Source of the DNA: Paraburkholderia sp.
GTDB lineage: Bacteria > Pseudomonadota > Gammaproteobacteria > Burkholderiales > Burkholderiaceae
DNA: 64,000 nucleotides
NCBI RefSeq assembly: GCF_028283785.1
Contig: NZ_JAPWKB010000005.1
Coordinates: 792,050 to 856,049, forward strand
Direction: 5' to 3'
Under the pieces are notes generated by a model that had not been told where the DNA came from, searched no databases, and was given only the letters and a program-made list of their open reading frames with translations. Of this stretch, positions 1 through 7,496 are shown piece by piece. The number at the start of each line of letters is the position of its first letter. Positions within the stretch are counted from its first letter, which is position 1. Position numbers and translations under genes: made by a program.

Positions 1-452
1 TGAAGCGACGGCCCGCTGCAAATGATTGCGGTCATCAGAAGCGGGGTGACTTCGCGCGTGTCGGCATCGATGCCGGCTGATTTCACCCGCTGCGTCACCT
101 TGTCCATCGACCCCGACACCACCACGCCATAGACCGGATGCGAGAGCGGCTCGCCCGAGCCGGGTTTGAACATGTCGTCGCCCTGTTCGTAACCGACGAC
201 CGCATACACACGAAATCCGAACGCGGTCAGCTTCGTGCCGCGCACCGGCCGGAATGCATTCACCGAGTTCTTTTCGACGCGCATCGGTTTGGGCTCGATC
301 ACCGCGTCGGTCAGCAGCGAGGAAATGAACGTGTGCGCGTTGGATTTGCAATCGAGATGGGCGTCGAGTTCCTGGGCGTCTGCAGCGGCAGGACACGTGC
401 CGAGGCCGATGAGCGCGGCCGCCGCGAGCGTGGAGGGGAGGCGTTTTTTCAT
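1..452 (-). CDS. Hypothetical exported protein, 3' part missing
   Basis: The reading frame runs from an ATG at 452 on the minus strand and leaves the window before its stop, so about 150 residues are visible. The N-terminus is a standard signal peptide: Lys-Lys-Arg, an Ala/Leu-rich core, then Pro-Ala-Ala-Ala-Asp-Ala, with cleavage probably near residue 26. The mature part has two cysteines (LDCKS and IICSG) that could form a disulfide, which would fit a periplasmic protein. I recognise no domain. The start is supported by the signal peptide and by the lack of any longer sensible frame. A small secreted protein with a different fold assignment is possible because the C-terminus is not seen. 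Confidence 0.7.
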   Translation of the reverse strand, partial: MKKRLPSTLAAAALIGLGTCPAAADAQELDAHLDCKSNAHTFISSLLTDAVIEPKPMRVEKNSVNAFRPVRGTKLTAFGFRVYAVVGYEQGDDMFKPGSGEPLSHPVYGVVVSGSMDKVTQRVKSAGIDADTREVTPLLMTAIICSGPSL

Positions 453-619
453 GGCGTTGGCCGGCGGCCGCTCCGGACGGAAGGCTGTGATGTGGCGAGG
501 CGGCGGGATGCATGCCGGGGGAGCTGGGTTAATCGTAGCAGAGGTGGAGGTGGGGTGTTTGCTGGATGTTCGGGCCAGGTTAAGTGTTCTGTTGGGAACG
601 GTTTTAAGATTTAAATGTT

Positions 620-636
620 CTAATCGGACCGGTTAG
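620..636. promoter_or_regulatory. Imperfect palindrome upstream of hipB, possible HipB operator
   Basis: The 17-nt string CTAATCGGACCGGTTAG is close to its own reverse complement (CTAA/TTAG outer arms, CGG/CCG inner arms). It lies 33 bases upstream of a consensus -10 box in front of hipB. HipB proteins are known to bind palindromes in their own promoter, so autoregulation is the inference. The assignment rests on position and symmetry only. Confidence 0.4.
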
Positions 637-668
637 AGCTTATTTAATTGATTGCCTGAAATGTTGCC

Positions 669-674
669 TATAAT
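669..674 (+). promoter_or_regulatory. Putative -10 box of the hipBA promoter
   Basis: A perfect TATAAT is present. TTGATT at 648-653 is the nearest -35-like hexamer, with a short 15-bp spacer. Transcription from this box would start near 681, at or next to the ATG at 682 chosen for hipB, so the transcript could be leaderless. No Shine-Dalgarno is visible before 682. Confidence 0.5.
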
Positions 675-681
675 CATTCTT

Positions 682-1077
682 ATGGGAACGAAATCAACAG
701 ATAATCGTGCTGAACAGACCGTTCAGAAACCTGAAACGCGTGCTTCGTTCGACGCGCCGCTGCCGGTGGCTCGCGCTATGTCCAAGCTTGGCGCTGATCT
801 GTCGCTCGCGCGTCGGCGACGCCGCATCTCGCAGGCGTCGATGGCGGCCCGAATGGGGGCCTCGGTTTCAACGGTCCGACGGATGGAAAAGGGAGATCCG
901 CGTATCCCGGTTCATTTCATCGCGCGCGCGTTGTACGTGCTTGGCGAAATCGACTCCCTCGCGGGCTTACTCGATACGACACGTGACGAAATAGGACTGA
1001 CCTTGATGGACGAACAGGTTCCAAAGCGCGCACGTCGCAAGAAGCCCAAAGGCGACGACACACCAGGTGCGTTATGA
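682..1077 (+). CDS. hipB: HipB-like XRE-family antitoxin
   Basis: This 131-residue DNA-binding antitoxin should bind the operon promoter and neutralise the HipA kinase encoded next to it. An XRE helix-turn-helix occupies roughly residues 36-95: LSLARRRRRISQASMAARMG followed by STVRRMEKGDP as recognition helix and turn. The C-terminus is basic (KRARRKKPK). TTG (652) and ATG (661) codons upstream are in frame, but 682 is preferred because the -10 box TATAAT overlaps the upstream codons and nothing resembling a ribosome-binding site precedes any candidate. The stop overlaps the hipA start in an ATGA quartet (1074-1077), so the two genes are translationally coupled. Confidence 0.85.
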   Translation: MGTKSTDNRAEQTVQKPETRASFDAPLPVARAMSKLGADLSLARRRRRISQASMAARMGASVSTVRRMEKGDPRIPVHFIARALYVLGEIDSLAGLLDTTRDEIGLTLMDEQVPKRARRKKPKGDDTPGAL

Positions 1078-2360
1078 CGGCGACGAAGCCCACGCGAGCC
1101 GCGCAAGGGGCAGTCTCGGTCCAGGTGGCGGTATCGTTGGGGCAGGCGGGCATTCCGGTGGGACAGCTCTCGTACGTCAAACAGAACGCGCGTGAACATA
1201 CGAGCTTCGTCTACGAGACGACGTGGCTCAACGACACCGGCCGCTTCGAGATTTCGCCCGACTTGCCGCTCACACCGGACCGTCGGTTTCGCAAAGCGCC
1301 GACGAAAGCCGATTCCCCGTTTCCATTCGCGCTCGCCGATACCGAACCCGATGCGTGGGGGCGACGGGTCATCATGCGGGCGCACGCGAAGCGTCGCAAG
1401 AAAGACGCGACGCTTGCCGCGCTCAACGCGCTTGATTTTCTGCTGGCGGTCGACGACTTCAGCCGACTCGGCGCGCTCCGGCTTCACAACGGCAAGGGCA
1501 GCTACTACCAGACCATCGAGGAAGGCCGGCGCAAGACACCGCCCATCGTCGAACTGGAGAAAATGTATGTGGCCACGCGAGCCGTCGAGAAAGGCGAGGA
1601 GTCCGAGCAGGACCTCAAGTATCTGATGGGCAAGGGCACATCGCTCGGCGGAATGCGGCCCAAATGCACGCTGCTGGATATCGACGGCACGCTCGCGTTG
1701 GGCAAATTTCCGAGCGTGACGGACGAGCGCGATGTAACCCGCGGTGAAGTGCTTGCGCTCAAGCTGGCGAAAGCGGCGAGCATCACCACGGCCGAGGCGC
1801 GGATCGTCGAACTCGATTCGACGCCGGTGGCGGTTATCACGCGTTTCGATCGCGGCGTCAAAAATGGACGAATTCCCTATTTGTCGGCGAGCTCGATGCT
1901 CCAGGCATCGCGCCATGACGAGCATAGTTATTTCGAAATCGTCGACGCTATCCGGGCACGCGGCGTCCGGCCCGTAGAGGACATCGTGGAGCTATGGCGC
2001 CGGTTGGTGTTCAATCTGCTGATCACCAATACGGACGACCACCTGAATAACCTGGGTTTCCTGCACGTCGCAGATGGACTGTGGCGGCTCGCCCCCGCAT
2101 TCGACGTCAATCCATTTCCCGACCGTGATCGGGAATCCAGGACGTGGTTATCCGAGGAAACCGGCCCGATCACCGATGTCGACATGTTGCTCGACCATGC
2201 CCAGTATTTCGGCCTCACCAATGAAGCCGCGCGCGCGATCCTCGGCGAAGTGCGGCAGGCGGTCCGGAATTGGCGTGCTGTCGCGTTGGGCCCCGAAGTG
2301 GGTATGTCGCACAGGCAGCTTGCCGCGTTCGCACCCGCCTTCGAGCACGACCAAACGTAA
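1074..2360 (+). CDS. hipA: HipA-type serine/threonine kinase toxin
   Basis: HipA proteins are PI3/4-kinase-like toxins that phosphorylate a translation component (glutamyl-tRNA synthetase in E. coli) and cause growth arrest or persistence. The 428-residue product has the N-terminal couple_hipA subdomain at about residues 10-115, then the HipA kinase core. Visible motifs are the Gly-rich loop GTSLGGMRPK (about 203), the strand AVITRFDR (about 250), the catalytic stretch NLLITNTDDHLNN (about 320) with the conserved Asn/Asp/His, and LAPAFDVNP (about 345), the Mg-binding DFG-like segment. All catalytic features seem present, so the toxin is probably functional. It forms a two-gene operon with hipB through an ATGA overlap. 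The exact target cannot be read from sequence. Confidence 0.92.
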   Translation: MTATKPTRAAQGAVSVQVAVSLGQAGIPVGQLSYVKQNAREHTSFVYETTWLNDTGRFEISPDLPLTPDRRFRKAPTKADSPFPFALADTEPDAWGRRVIMRAHAKRRKKDATLAALNALDFLLAVDDFSRLGALRLHNGKGSYYQTIEEGRRKTPPIVELEKMYVATRAVEKGEESEQDLKYLMGKGTSLGGMRPKCTLLDIDGTLALGKFPSVTDERDVTRGEVLALKLAKAASITTAEARIVELDSTPVAVITRFDRGVKNGRIPYLSASSMLQASRHDEHSYFEIVDAIRARGVRPVEDIVELWRRLVFNLLITNTDDHLNNLGFLHVADGLWRLAPAFDVNPFPDRDRESRTWLSEETGPITDVDMLLDHAQYFGLTNEAARAILGEVRQAVRNWRAVALGPEVGMSHRQLAAFAPAFEHDQT

Positions 2361-2394
2361 CGCGGCCCGGCTTTTATCCCAAAGCCGGGCCGCG
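2361..2394. terminator. Bidirectional hairpin terminator between hipA and the permease gene
   Basis: A perfect 14-bp stem (2361-2374 with 2381-2394, CGCGGCCCGGCTTT and its complement) closes a 6-nt loop directly after the hipA stop. It lies between convergent genes, and the A/T ends of the stem provide a short U-run on both transcripts. Confidence 0.75.
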
Positions 2395-2429
2395 TCGTGA
2401 CTGCTCAACACTTCGTTACGTCACCAGCG

Positions 2430-3830
2430 TCAAACAATCCCGGTCGCGTAATACACACCAATCACAAAGAACACCGCCATCGTCTTGATCACCGTCACCG
2501 CGAAAATATCGCGGTACGACTCGCGGTGCGTCAATCCCGTCACCGCCAGCAACGTAATCACCGCGCCGTTGTGCGGCAGCGTATCCATCCCGCCGCTGGC
2601 CATCGCGACCACGCGGTGCAGCACTTCCAGCGGGATATGCGCGGCATCCGCGCCTTTGATGAACAGGTCCGACATCGCCGCCAGCGCGATACTCATGCCG
2701 CCCGACGCCGAGCCGGTAATCCCCGCGAGCGAGCTCACCGAGACAGCCGCATTGACGAGCGGATTCGGAATGCTCTTCAACGCATCGCTGACGACGATAA
2801 AGCCCGGCAGCGCGGCAATCACGCCGCCAAAACCATATTCCGACGCCGTATTCAGCGACGCCAGCAACGCGCCGCCGACCGCCGCTTTCGTGCCCACGGC
2901 AAAACGCTCGCGCACACGACCGAAGGCCGTCAGCACCACCAGCACGATACCGAGCAGCAACGCGCCTTCGACGGCCCAGATCGCGACCACGGTTTTGATC
3001 GGCGTCGTGACCGGCGCATGGATGCCGGGCAAGACGTCGGACGATACCGTGTACGACGCGCCGTACCAGACGGGAATCATTCGGGTCAGCACGAAATTCG
3101 CGACCCCGACCAGAATCAACGGTGCGACCGCCAGCAGCGGATGCGGCAGATTCGTCGATGCGACGCGCTCCGGTTCGTTCACCAGCGACGTGCCGTAGCC
3201 TTCACCGGTAGCCATCGCCCGGCGACGTCGCCATTCGAGAAACGTCAGGCCGACCACGATGATAAACACCGAACCGATCACGCCCAACCACGGCGCGGCC
3301 CATGACGTCGTCTTGAAAAACGTCGTCGGGATGATGTTCTGGATTTGCGGCGTGCCCGGCAACGAATCCATCGTGAACGAGAACGCGCCGAGTGCGATCG
3401 CGCCCGGCATCAGCCGCTTCGGAATGCCGCTCTGGCGATACAGCTCCGCAGCGAACGGATATACCGCGAACACCACGACGAACAACGACACGCCGCCGTA
3501 GGTCAGCAACGCGCACACCGCGACGATCACCGCGTTCGCCCGCGAGCGTCCGATATAACGGATCGCAGCCGCGACGATCGACTCGGAAAAGCCCGACAGT
3601 TCGATCACCTTGCCGAAGACCGCGCCGAGCAGAAACACCGGGAAATACAGCTTCACGAATCCGACCATCTTGTCCATGAAGATGCCGGAAAACACCGGCG
3701 CAACCGCCGACGGCTCCGTGAGCAACACCGCGCCGAGCGCGGCGAGCGGCGCGACCAGAATCACGCTGTAGCCGCGATACGCGGCCAGCATTAGAAACGC
3801 CAGGGCGGCGAGGACGATGACAAATGACAT
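2430..3830 (-). CDS. GntP-family proton-coupled organic acid permease
   Basis: The 466-residue hydrophobic protein has the length and character of the GntP (gluconate:H+ symporter) family, with about 12-14 membrane segments beginning at the N-terminus (FVIVLAALAFLMLAAYRGYS). Family-like features include the Gly/Pro-rich segment SFTMDSLPGTPQIQN (about 150-165) and the Gly/Ser/His-rich segments TGSASGGMSIAL and MDTLPHNGAVITLL near the C-terminus. The substrate is not determined by sequence. Divergent pairing with an NtrC-type regulator suggests a short organic or hydroxy acid carrier rather than gluconate, but that is inference. The start at 3830 is preceded by GGAG on the minus strand. Two operator-like repeats lie in the 260-bp region shared with the regulator. 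Confidence 0.85.
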   Translation of the reverse strand: MSFVIVLAALAFLMLAAYRGYSVILVAPLAALGAVLLTEPSAVAPVFSGIFMDKMVGFVKLYFPVFLLGAVFGKVIELSGFSESIVAAAIRYIGRSRANAVIVAVCALLTYGGVSLFVVVFAVYPFAAELYRQSGIPKRLMPGAIALGAFSFTMDSLPGTPQIQNIIPTTFFKTTSWAAPWLGVIGSVFIIVVGLTFLEWRRRRAMATGEGYGTSLVNEPERVASTNLPHPLLAVAPLILVGVANFVLTRMIPVWYGASYTVSSDVLPGIHAPVTTPIKTVVAIWAVEGALLLGIVLVVLTAFGRVRERFAVGTKAAVGGALLASLNTASEYGFGGVIAALPGFIVVSDALKSIPNPLVNAAVSVSSLAGITGSASGGMSIALAAMSDLFIKGADAAHIPLEVLHRVVAMASGGMDTLPHNGAVITLLAVTGLTHRESYRDIFAVTVIKTMAVFFVIGVYYATGIV

Positions 3831-3931
3831 TGAGTCTCCATGCTTGGTTGTTCTACGTTGTCCCTACGTTGCAGCAGTGCTGCGGCGGCATGTCTTATGT
3901 TTAGCTCGCGCTGCGAACGATTGTACATAAA

Positions 3932-3950
3932 TGTCTCAATAACGGGACGA
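3932..3950. promoter_or_regulatory. Operator-like inverted repeat, copy 1
   Basis: TGTCTCAATAACGGGACGA resembles an inverted repeat with TGTC and GAC(G/A) arms. It matches a second copy at 4040-4058 at 14 of 19 positions and lies in the divergent promoter region of the permease and the NtrC-type regulator. It is probably a regulator binding site. Confidence 0.45.
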
Positions 3951-4039
3951 GCGACGCTTCGCATTCCATCATAACTAGAGAAAACCCCTACGTTTCAAGG
4001 CTGATTTGACGTGTCGAACGTCTCCACATTGAGATAAGC

Positions 4040-4058
4040 TGTCTACAAAACGAGACAA
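4040..4058. promoter_or_regulatory. Operator-like inverted repeat, copy 2
   Basis: TGTCTACAAAACGAGACAA contains perfect 5-bp arms (TGTCT and AGACA) spaced by 8 bases. It sits about 33 bases before the regulator start, where binding would give autoregulation. Same motif as at 3932-3950. Confidence 0.5.
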
Positions 4059-4090
4059 CACCATAACGATAAAACGGAGACGAAGTCAGG

Positions 4091-5635
4091 ATGATGAATG
4101 ACTGGGCGGGGCTGCCTGCCGCTTACAGCGACGTGCTGCGGCGCGCGATGGATTCGTTGTTTCGAACGTTCGAGAATTTCAGCGAAGGCACATTCATCGT
4201 CGATGCGGATGCGCGCGTCGTGTGGATCAATAAACGCTATGCAGCGCGTTTCGGTTTCGCCGATCCGCAGCAGGCGATCGGTCGAGATTGCGAAGCGGTC
4301 ATTCCAAACAGTCTGATGCGCGAAGTCGTCAAAAGCGGCAAGCCCATTTTGCTCGACATCATGGAAACGGATCGCGAACCGCTGGTCGTCACGCGTCTGC
4401 CGCTGAAAGACGATGCGGGCGCGACGGTCGGCGCGGTCGGCTTCGCGTTGTTCGATGAACTGAAAGCGCTGACGCCGCTGTTTTCCCACTATTCGCGCGT
4501 GCAGCAGGAATTGATCGCGACGCGGCAATCGCTTGCGCAGGCGCGTCGGCCGGGGAAATCGTTCGCGAGTTTCGTCGGCACCAGCGCAGCGAGCCTCGAA
4601 GTAAAACGCCAGGCGCGACGCGCGGCGCAACTCGATTCGCCGGTCCTGCTATCGGGCGAAACCGGCACCGGCAAGGAATTGCTGGCACACGCGATTCACG
4701 GCGCGTCGTCGCGCGCAACGCAGCCGCTCGTCGTCGTCAATCTCGGGACGATTCCCGAGGCATCGCTCGAAGCGGAGTTGTTCGGCACGGCGTCGGGCGC
4801 GCTCGACAGTGCCGCGCGAATCGGCAAGTTCGAACGCGCAGCGGGCGGCACGCTGTTTATCGATGAAATCTCCGACATGTCGTTGCCGTTGCAAGGGAAA
4901 CTACTGCGCGTCCTGAACGACGGCGAATTCGAATTGCCGGACTCGAACCGGCGCGTTCGCGTGGACGTGCGGATCATCGCGGCCACCACCGTCGATCTCC
5001 ACGCACGCGTCGCCGACGGACGTTTTCGCGCGGATCTGTTCTATCGTTTGAATGTGTTGACGATTCACGCGCCGCCATTGCGCGAACGCCTCGCCGATAT
5101 CGAATCCCTCGCTTACGCGACGCTCGAAGAGCTGGCCGCGCGCTCCGGCGTCAACAGTCATGTCGAATTGCAGGATGACGCGGTGCGTTTGCTGTGTGCC
5201 TATTCGTGGCCGGGCAACGTCCGCGAGTTGCGTAACACGCTGGAACGGGCGGTGATGTTGTCCGATAGCGAGCGGATCGACGCCAGGGCGTTGGCCACGT
5301 TTATCGGACCCACGCGAGGCGCCGCGCGCGATGCGGTGCTGGCGGCCGCGCGGCGCGGCGAGCTCAATCCCGGCGCAGAGGGTGACGCTCTCGTTACCAG
5401 TTTCGCTCACGCTCCCGCTGGGACGATGAGCGCGTCGGCGGCGTTGGACGATGCGAGACCGGTCGAGGTCGATTCGCCGCAATCGTGGTCGGATGCGATG
5501 GCGGCGTTCGAAAAACGCTTTATCGACGATGCGTTGCGGGCGTGTGGCGGACGCGTTGTCGAAGCGGCGGCGCGCATCGGCATGGGACGTGCGACGCTTT
5601 ATAAGAAGATCGCTGCATACGGAATCGAAGTCTGA
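4091..5635 (+). CDS. NtrC-family AAA+ regulator with PAS sensor and degenerate GAFTGA loop
   Basis: This 514-residue protein is built as an enhancer-binding regulator. It has a PAS-like sensor at about residues 25-135, an AAA+ domain at about 165-400 and a Fis-type helix-turn-helix at the C-terminus (about 475-512, VVEAAARIGMGRATLYKKI). Walker A is GETGTGKE (about 199-206) and Walker B is GGTLFIDEI. The arginine-finger region FRADLFYRLNV and PLRERLADI are intact. The loop that normally reads GAFTGA and contacts sigma-54 reads GALDSA (about 235-240), with Phe, Thr and the second Gly lost. Proteins of this family lacking the loop (TyrR, PhhR) work with sigma-70. I also found no clear -24/-12 site upstream of the permease. 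It probably controls the divergent permease in response to a small ligand. Confidence 0.88.
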   Translation: MMNDWAGLPAAYSDVLRRAMDSLFRTFENFSEGTFIVDADARVVWINKRYAARFGFADPQQAIGRDCEAVIPNSLMREVVKSGKPILLDIMETDREPLVVTRLPLKDDAGATVGAVGFALFDELKALTPLFSHYSRVQQELIATRQSLAQARRPGKSFASFVGTSAASLEVKRQARRAAQLDSPVLLSGETGTGKELLAHAIHGASSRATQPLVVVNLGTIPEASLEAELFGTASGALDSAARIGKFERAAGGTLFIDEISDMSLPLQGKLLRVLNDGEFELPDSNRRVRVDVRIIAATTVDLHARVADGRFRADLFYRLNVLTIHAPPLRERLADIESLAYATLEELAARSGVNSHVELQDDAVRLLCAYSWPGNVRELRNTLERAVMLSDSERIDARALATFIGPTRGAARDAVLAAARRGELNPGAEGDALVTSFAHAPAGTMSASAALDDARPVEVDSPQSWSDAMAAFEKRFIDDALRACGGRVVEAAARIGMGRATLYKKIAAYGIEV

Positions 5636-5671
5636 TTCGCGATGCGGCGCGGTTTTCGTCGGAGGCGACGC

Positions 5672-6235
5672 ATGAAAACCTGGGCGATAGCGGGCGTGCT
5701 GCTGGTGGCGAGCGCGGGAGTTTATGCGCAACAACTCGCGGCGGGGGCGGGGACGGGGGCGGCTCCGGCTTCTGCTTCGGCTTCTACGGCGGTCGAGCGC
5801 AAGAACTGGTTCAACGATCCATTCTTCGCTGTGTCGCGCGATATCGCGGGTTGTCCGGTGCCGCTCGGGCCATTGATGACCAAGGCGCAAATGGACGACG
5901 ACGCGCACTATCGCGTCGAACGCGGCACTACGTGCTGGCTCGCGCATGAGTGCTCGAAGCCGAATTCGTATCTGTACGACGCGCCCATCGCCGACGCGAT
6001 CCGCGCGCACTTCGACGCACAACATGCATTCGCCGGCACCAGTCTATGGATCACCATCCAGCGACGATTCGTCTACGTGGAAGGCTGCGCGCCCAAAGCC
6101 TTCGATCAGGCCGAACTGCACCGTCAACTCGAAGCGATTCCGGACGTCGAGCAGATTTTTATCCGCATCACCGACGATCCGCATGGCGGCGCCGGCAAGC
6201 CGCTGCCCTATAAAACGCTGGCCGCGCCCGATTGA
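5672..6235 (+). CDS. Conserved exported protein, possibly BON-like fold
   Basis: The 187-residue product begins with a clean signal peptide (KTWAIAGVLLVASAGVYAQQ), so it is periplasmic or secreted. An upstream in-frame ATG at 5642 was rejected because GGAGG at 5661-5665 is placed correctly for the ATG at 5672. The mature part has Cys pairs around CPVPLG and CWLAHEC. Its C-terminal half (about 105-170: TSLWITIQRRFVYVEGC, then LEAIPDVEQIFIRI) has the hydrophobic pattern of BON domains, in which a beta strand is followed by a segment on the interaction of neighbours. That resemblance is weak. It lies 36 bp behind the regulator gene and could be co-transcribed. I do not know its function. Confidence 0.7.
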   Translation: MKTWAIAGVLLVASAGVYAQQLAAGAGTGAAPASASASTAVERKNWFNDPFFAVSRDIAGCPVPLGPLMTKAQMDDDAHYRVERGTTCWLAHECSKPNSYLYDAPIADAIRAHFDAQHAFAGTSLWITIQRRFVYVEGCAPKAFDQAELHRQLEAIPDVEQIFIRITDDPHGGAGKPLPYKTLAAPD

Positions 6236-6360
6236 GCGCGGCGCGACTGCGCTATTGCTTTGGTCGTTCAAACGCCGCGTGTACGTCCGTTGACTGCCCG
6301 TAAGGCGAGCGTGGCACAATCGCTTTCGTCGAAAAAACAAGAAAGCGATCGGGGTATTCA

Positions 6361-6627
6361 ATGAAACGCAGTTATTCCTTCGCCTTGCGCACGGGCTTCG
6401 TGGCGCGATCTTTCGCGGTTGCCGCACTGGCGGCAATGGGTGCATGCAGCAGTGCGCCGCCGCTGTTTCTGCCGGACGGCCGGGCGACCACGCTCGTCCA
6501 GTGCCCGAACGGATCCGATTCCTGTCAGCAACAGGCGCGCGCCAAATGCGGCGGCGATTATGACGTTATTCAGCAATCGACTGAAAATGGCACGATCAGT
6601 CTTATTTACGCCTGCCGCGCAAAATAA
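6361..6627 (+). CDS. Small outer-membrane lipoprotein candidate
   Basis: The 88-residue protein has a basic N-terminus (MKRSYSFALRTG), a hydrophobic core and a lipobox-like MGAC at about residues 26-29, after which SSAPP follows. This is the pattern of signal peptidase II substrates. The mature 60 residues contain three further cysteines (VQCPNG, SCQQQ, AKCGG, and CRAK at the end). GGGG about 6 bases before the ATG may act as ribosome-binding site. A strong hairpin follows at 6671-6699. Function unknown. Confidence 0.7.
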   Translation: MKRSYSFALRTGFVARSFAVAALAAMGACSSAPPLFLPDGRATTLVQCPNGSDSCQQQARAKCGGDYDVIQQSTENGTISLIYACRAK

Positions 6628-6670
6628 GATTATCCGGCTGAATTATCGGCTAAATAGTCAGCGTAATAGA

Positions 6671-6699
6671 AATGGCGTTCGGCTCTGCTGAACGCCATT
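6671..6699. terminator. Hairpin terminator downstream of the lipoprotein gene
   Basis: A perfect 10-bp stem AATGGCGTTC (6671-6680) pairs with GAACGCCATT (6690-6699) around a 9-nt loop and is followed by ATTATTATTT. Typical intrinsic terminator for the gene ending at 6627. Confidence 0.8.
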
Positions 6700-7105
6700 A
6701 TTATTTGTGGTGCATCTGCTCCATAGCTCGCGCGCAGAAAATGCCCATTTCCGATCGTCGTTTGATGCGCGTTTGAACAGCAATTCATCTGATGAAACGA
6801 CACGCAGTATTTGATAAATGGCTGCAGCGTTTTACGATTTATCGTACTCGCCGTTTATTTAATTGAAAGCCCCGTGGCGCAAGGCTGCGCGGCCTGTCGG
6901 TGCGCTGGCACACAGACAGCATGTTGCACTGGCTTTACCGTGTCACTCGCGATGTAACTAAGTTTATCGGAGTATGAAAAATTTTCCGAAGCAACAGTTA
7001 TAATCAAGTGCGCAGGCAATAATTTCCCATAATAAAATGACCGCACATTAGCGGCACGATTTATGCTTTTCAACAAGCTCAAATGCGCGTTTCCCGGGGA
7101 GACTG
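6700..7105. other. Intergenic region, comparatively AT-rich, no gene seen
   Basis: No convincing coding frame was found in these 406 bases. The only recognisable motif is a sigma-54-like string at 6906-6920: a perfect TGGCAC box, with GC ten bases after the GG. The -12 element reads CAGCAT instead of TTGCAT. It would drive transcription towards the small gene at 7106, but a chance match is quite possible. Confidence 0.35.
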
Positions 7106-7333
7106 ATGAATCACCATCAACTGGAAAAAGATATTGAACATCTGGAACACGTAATCTCGCATCTCAGCGCTGAAGACCGTATTCCTTTGTCGTATTGGCG
7201 TGGGCGGATTGAATCCGTGCAAGGCGCGAGTCTGGTGCCGTCGCAGGCGCAACGCGTCAAACGTCTGAATGAAGCTTTGCGGGCGCTCGAAGCCACCCGC
7301 AGTCGTAGTCCAGTCAGCATGGGCGTCCGGTAA
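7106..7333 (+). CDS. Small conserved-type hypothetical protein
   Basis: A 75-residue soluble protein begins with an ATG preceded by GGGGAGA at good spacing, which supports that it is real. The N-terminal half is predicted helical (KDIEHLEHVISHLSAED) and the C-terminal half is basic (QRVKRLNEALRALEATRSR). No domain is recognised and there are no membrane segments. It stands alone, with about 160 bp to the next start codon. Confidence 0.65.
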   Translation: MNHHQLEKDIEHLEHVISHLSAEDRIPLSYWRGRIESVQGASLVPSQAQRVKRLNEALRALEATRSRSPVSMGVR

Positions 7334-7496
7334 CGTTCGGGCTTTAGTGTTCGCACGTTACGTAGCATCGCTGCTAGTGGTATTGGGGCTGCGCGTAAGT
7401 CGTCTATGGCCGTCGGCAGGTGCCGGCGGTCGTGAGTGTTGCGAGCCGGCATTCGTCGGCGTGACTGGACCCTGCACGCCACCCTCAGGACAACCG

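Noticed and set aside
2397..3305. Plus-strand frame opposite the GntP permease gene
   Set aside because: His/Arg-rich antisense artefact; the minus strand encodes a continuous membrane protein with family motifs.
3840..4040. Sigma-54 (-24/-12) promoter for the GntP permease
   Set aside because: I looked for GG-N10-GC on the minus strand and found no acceptable match; together with the degenerate GAFTGA this speaks against sigma-54 control.
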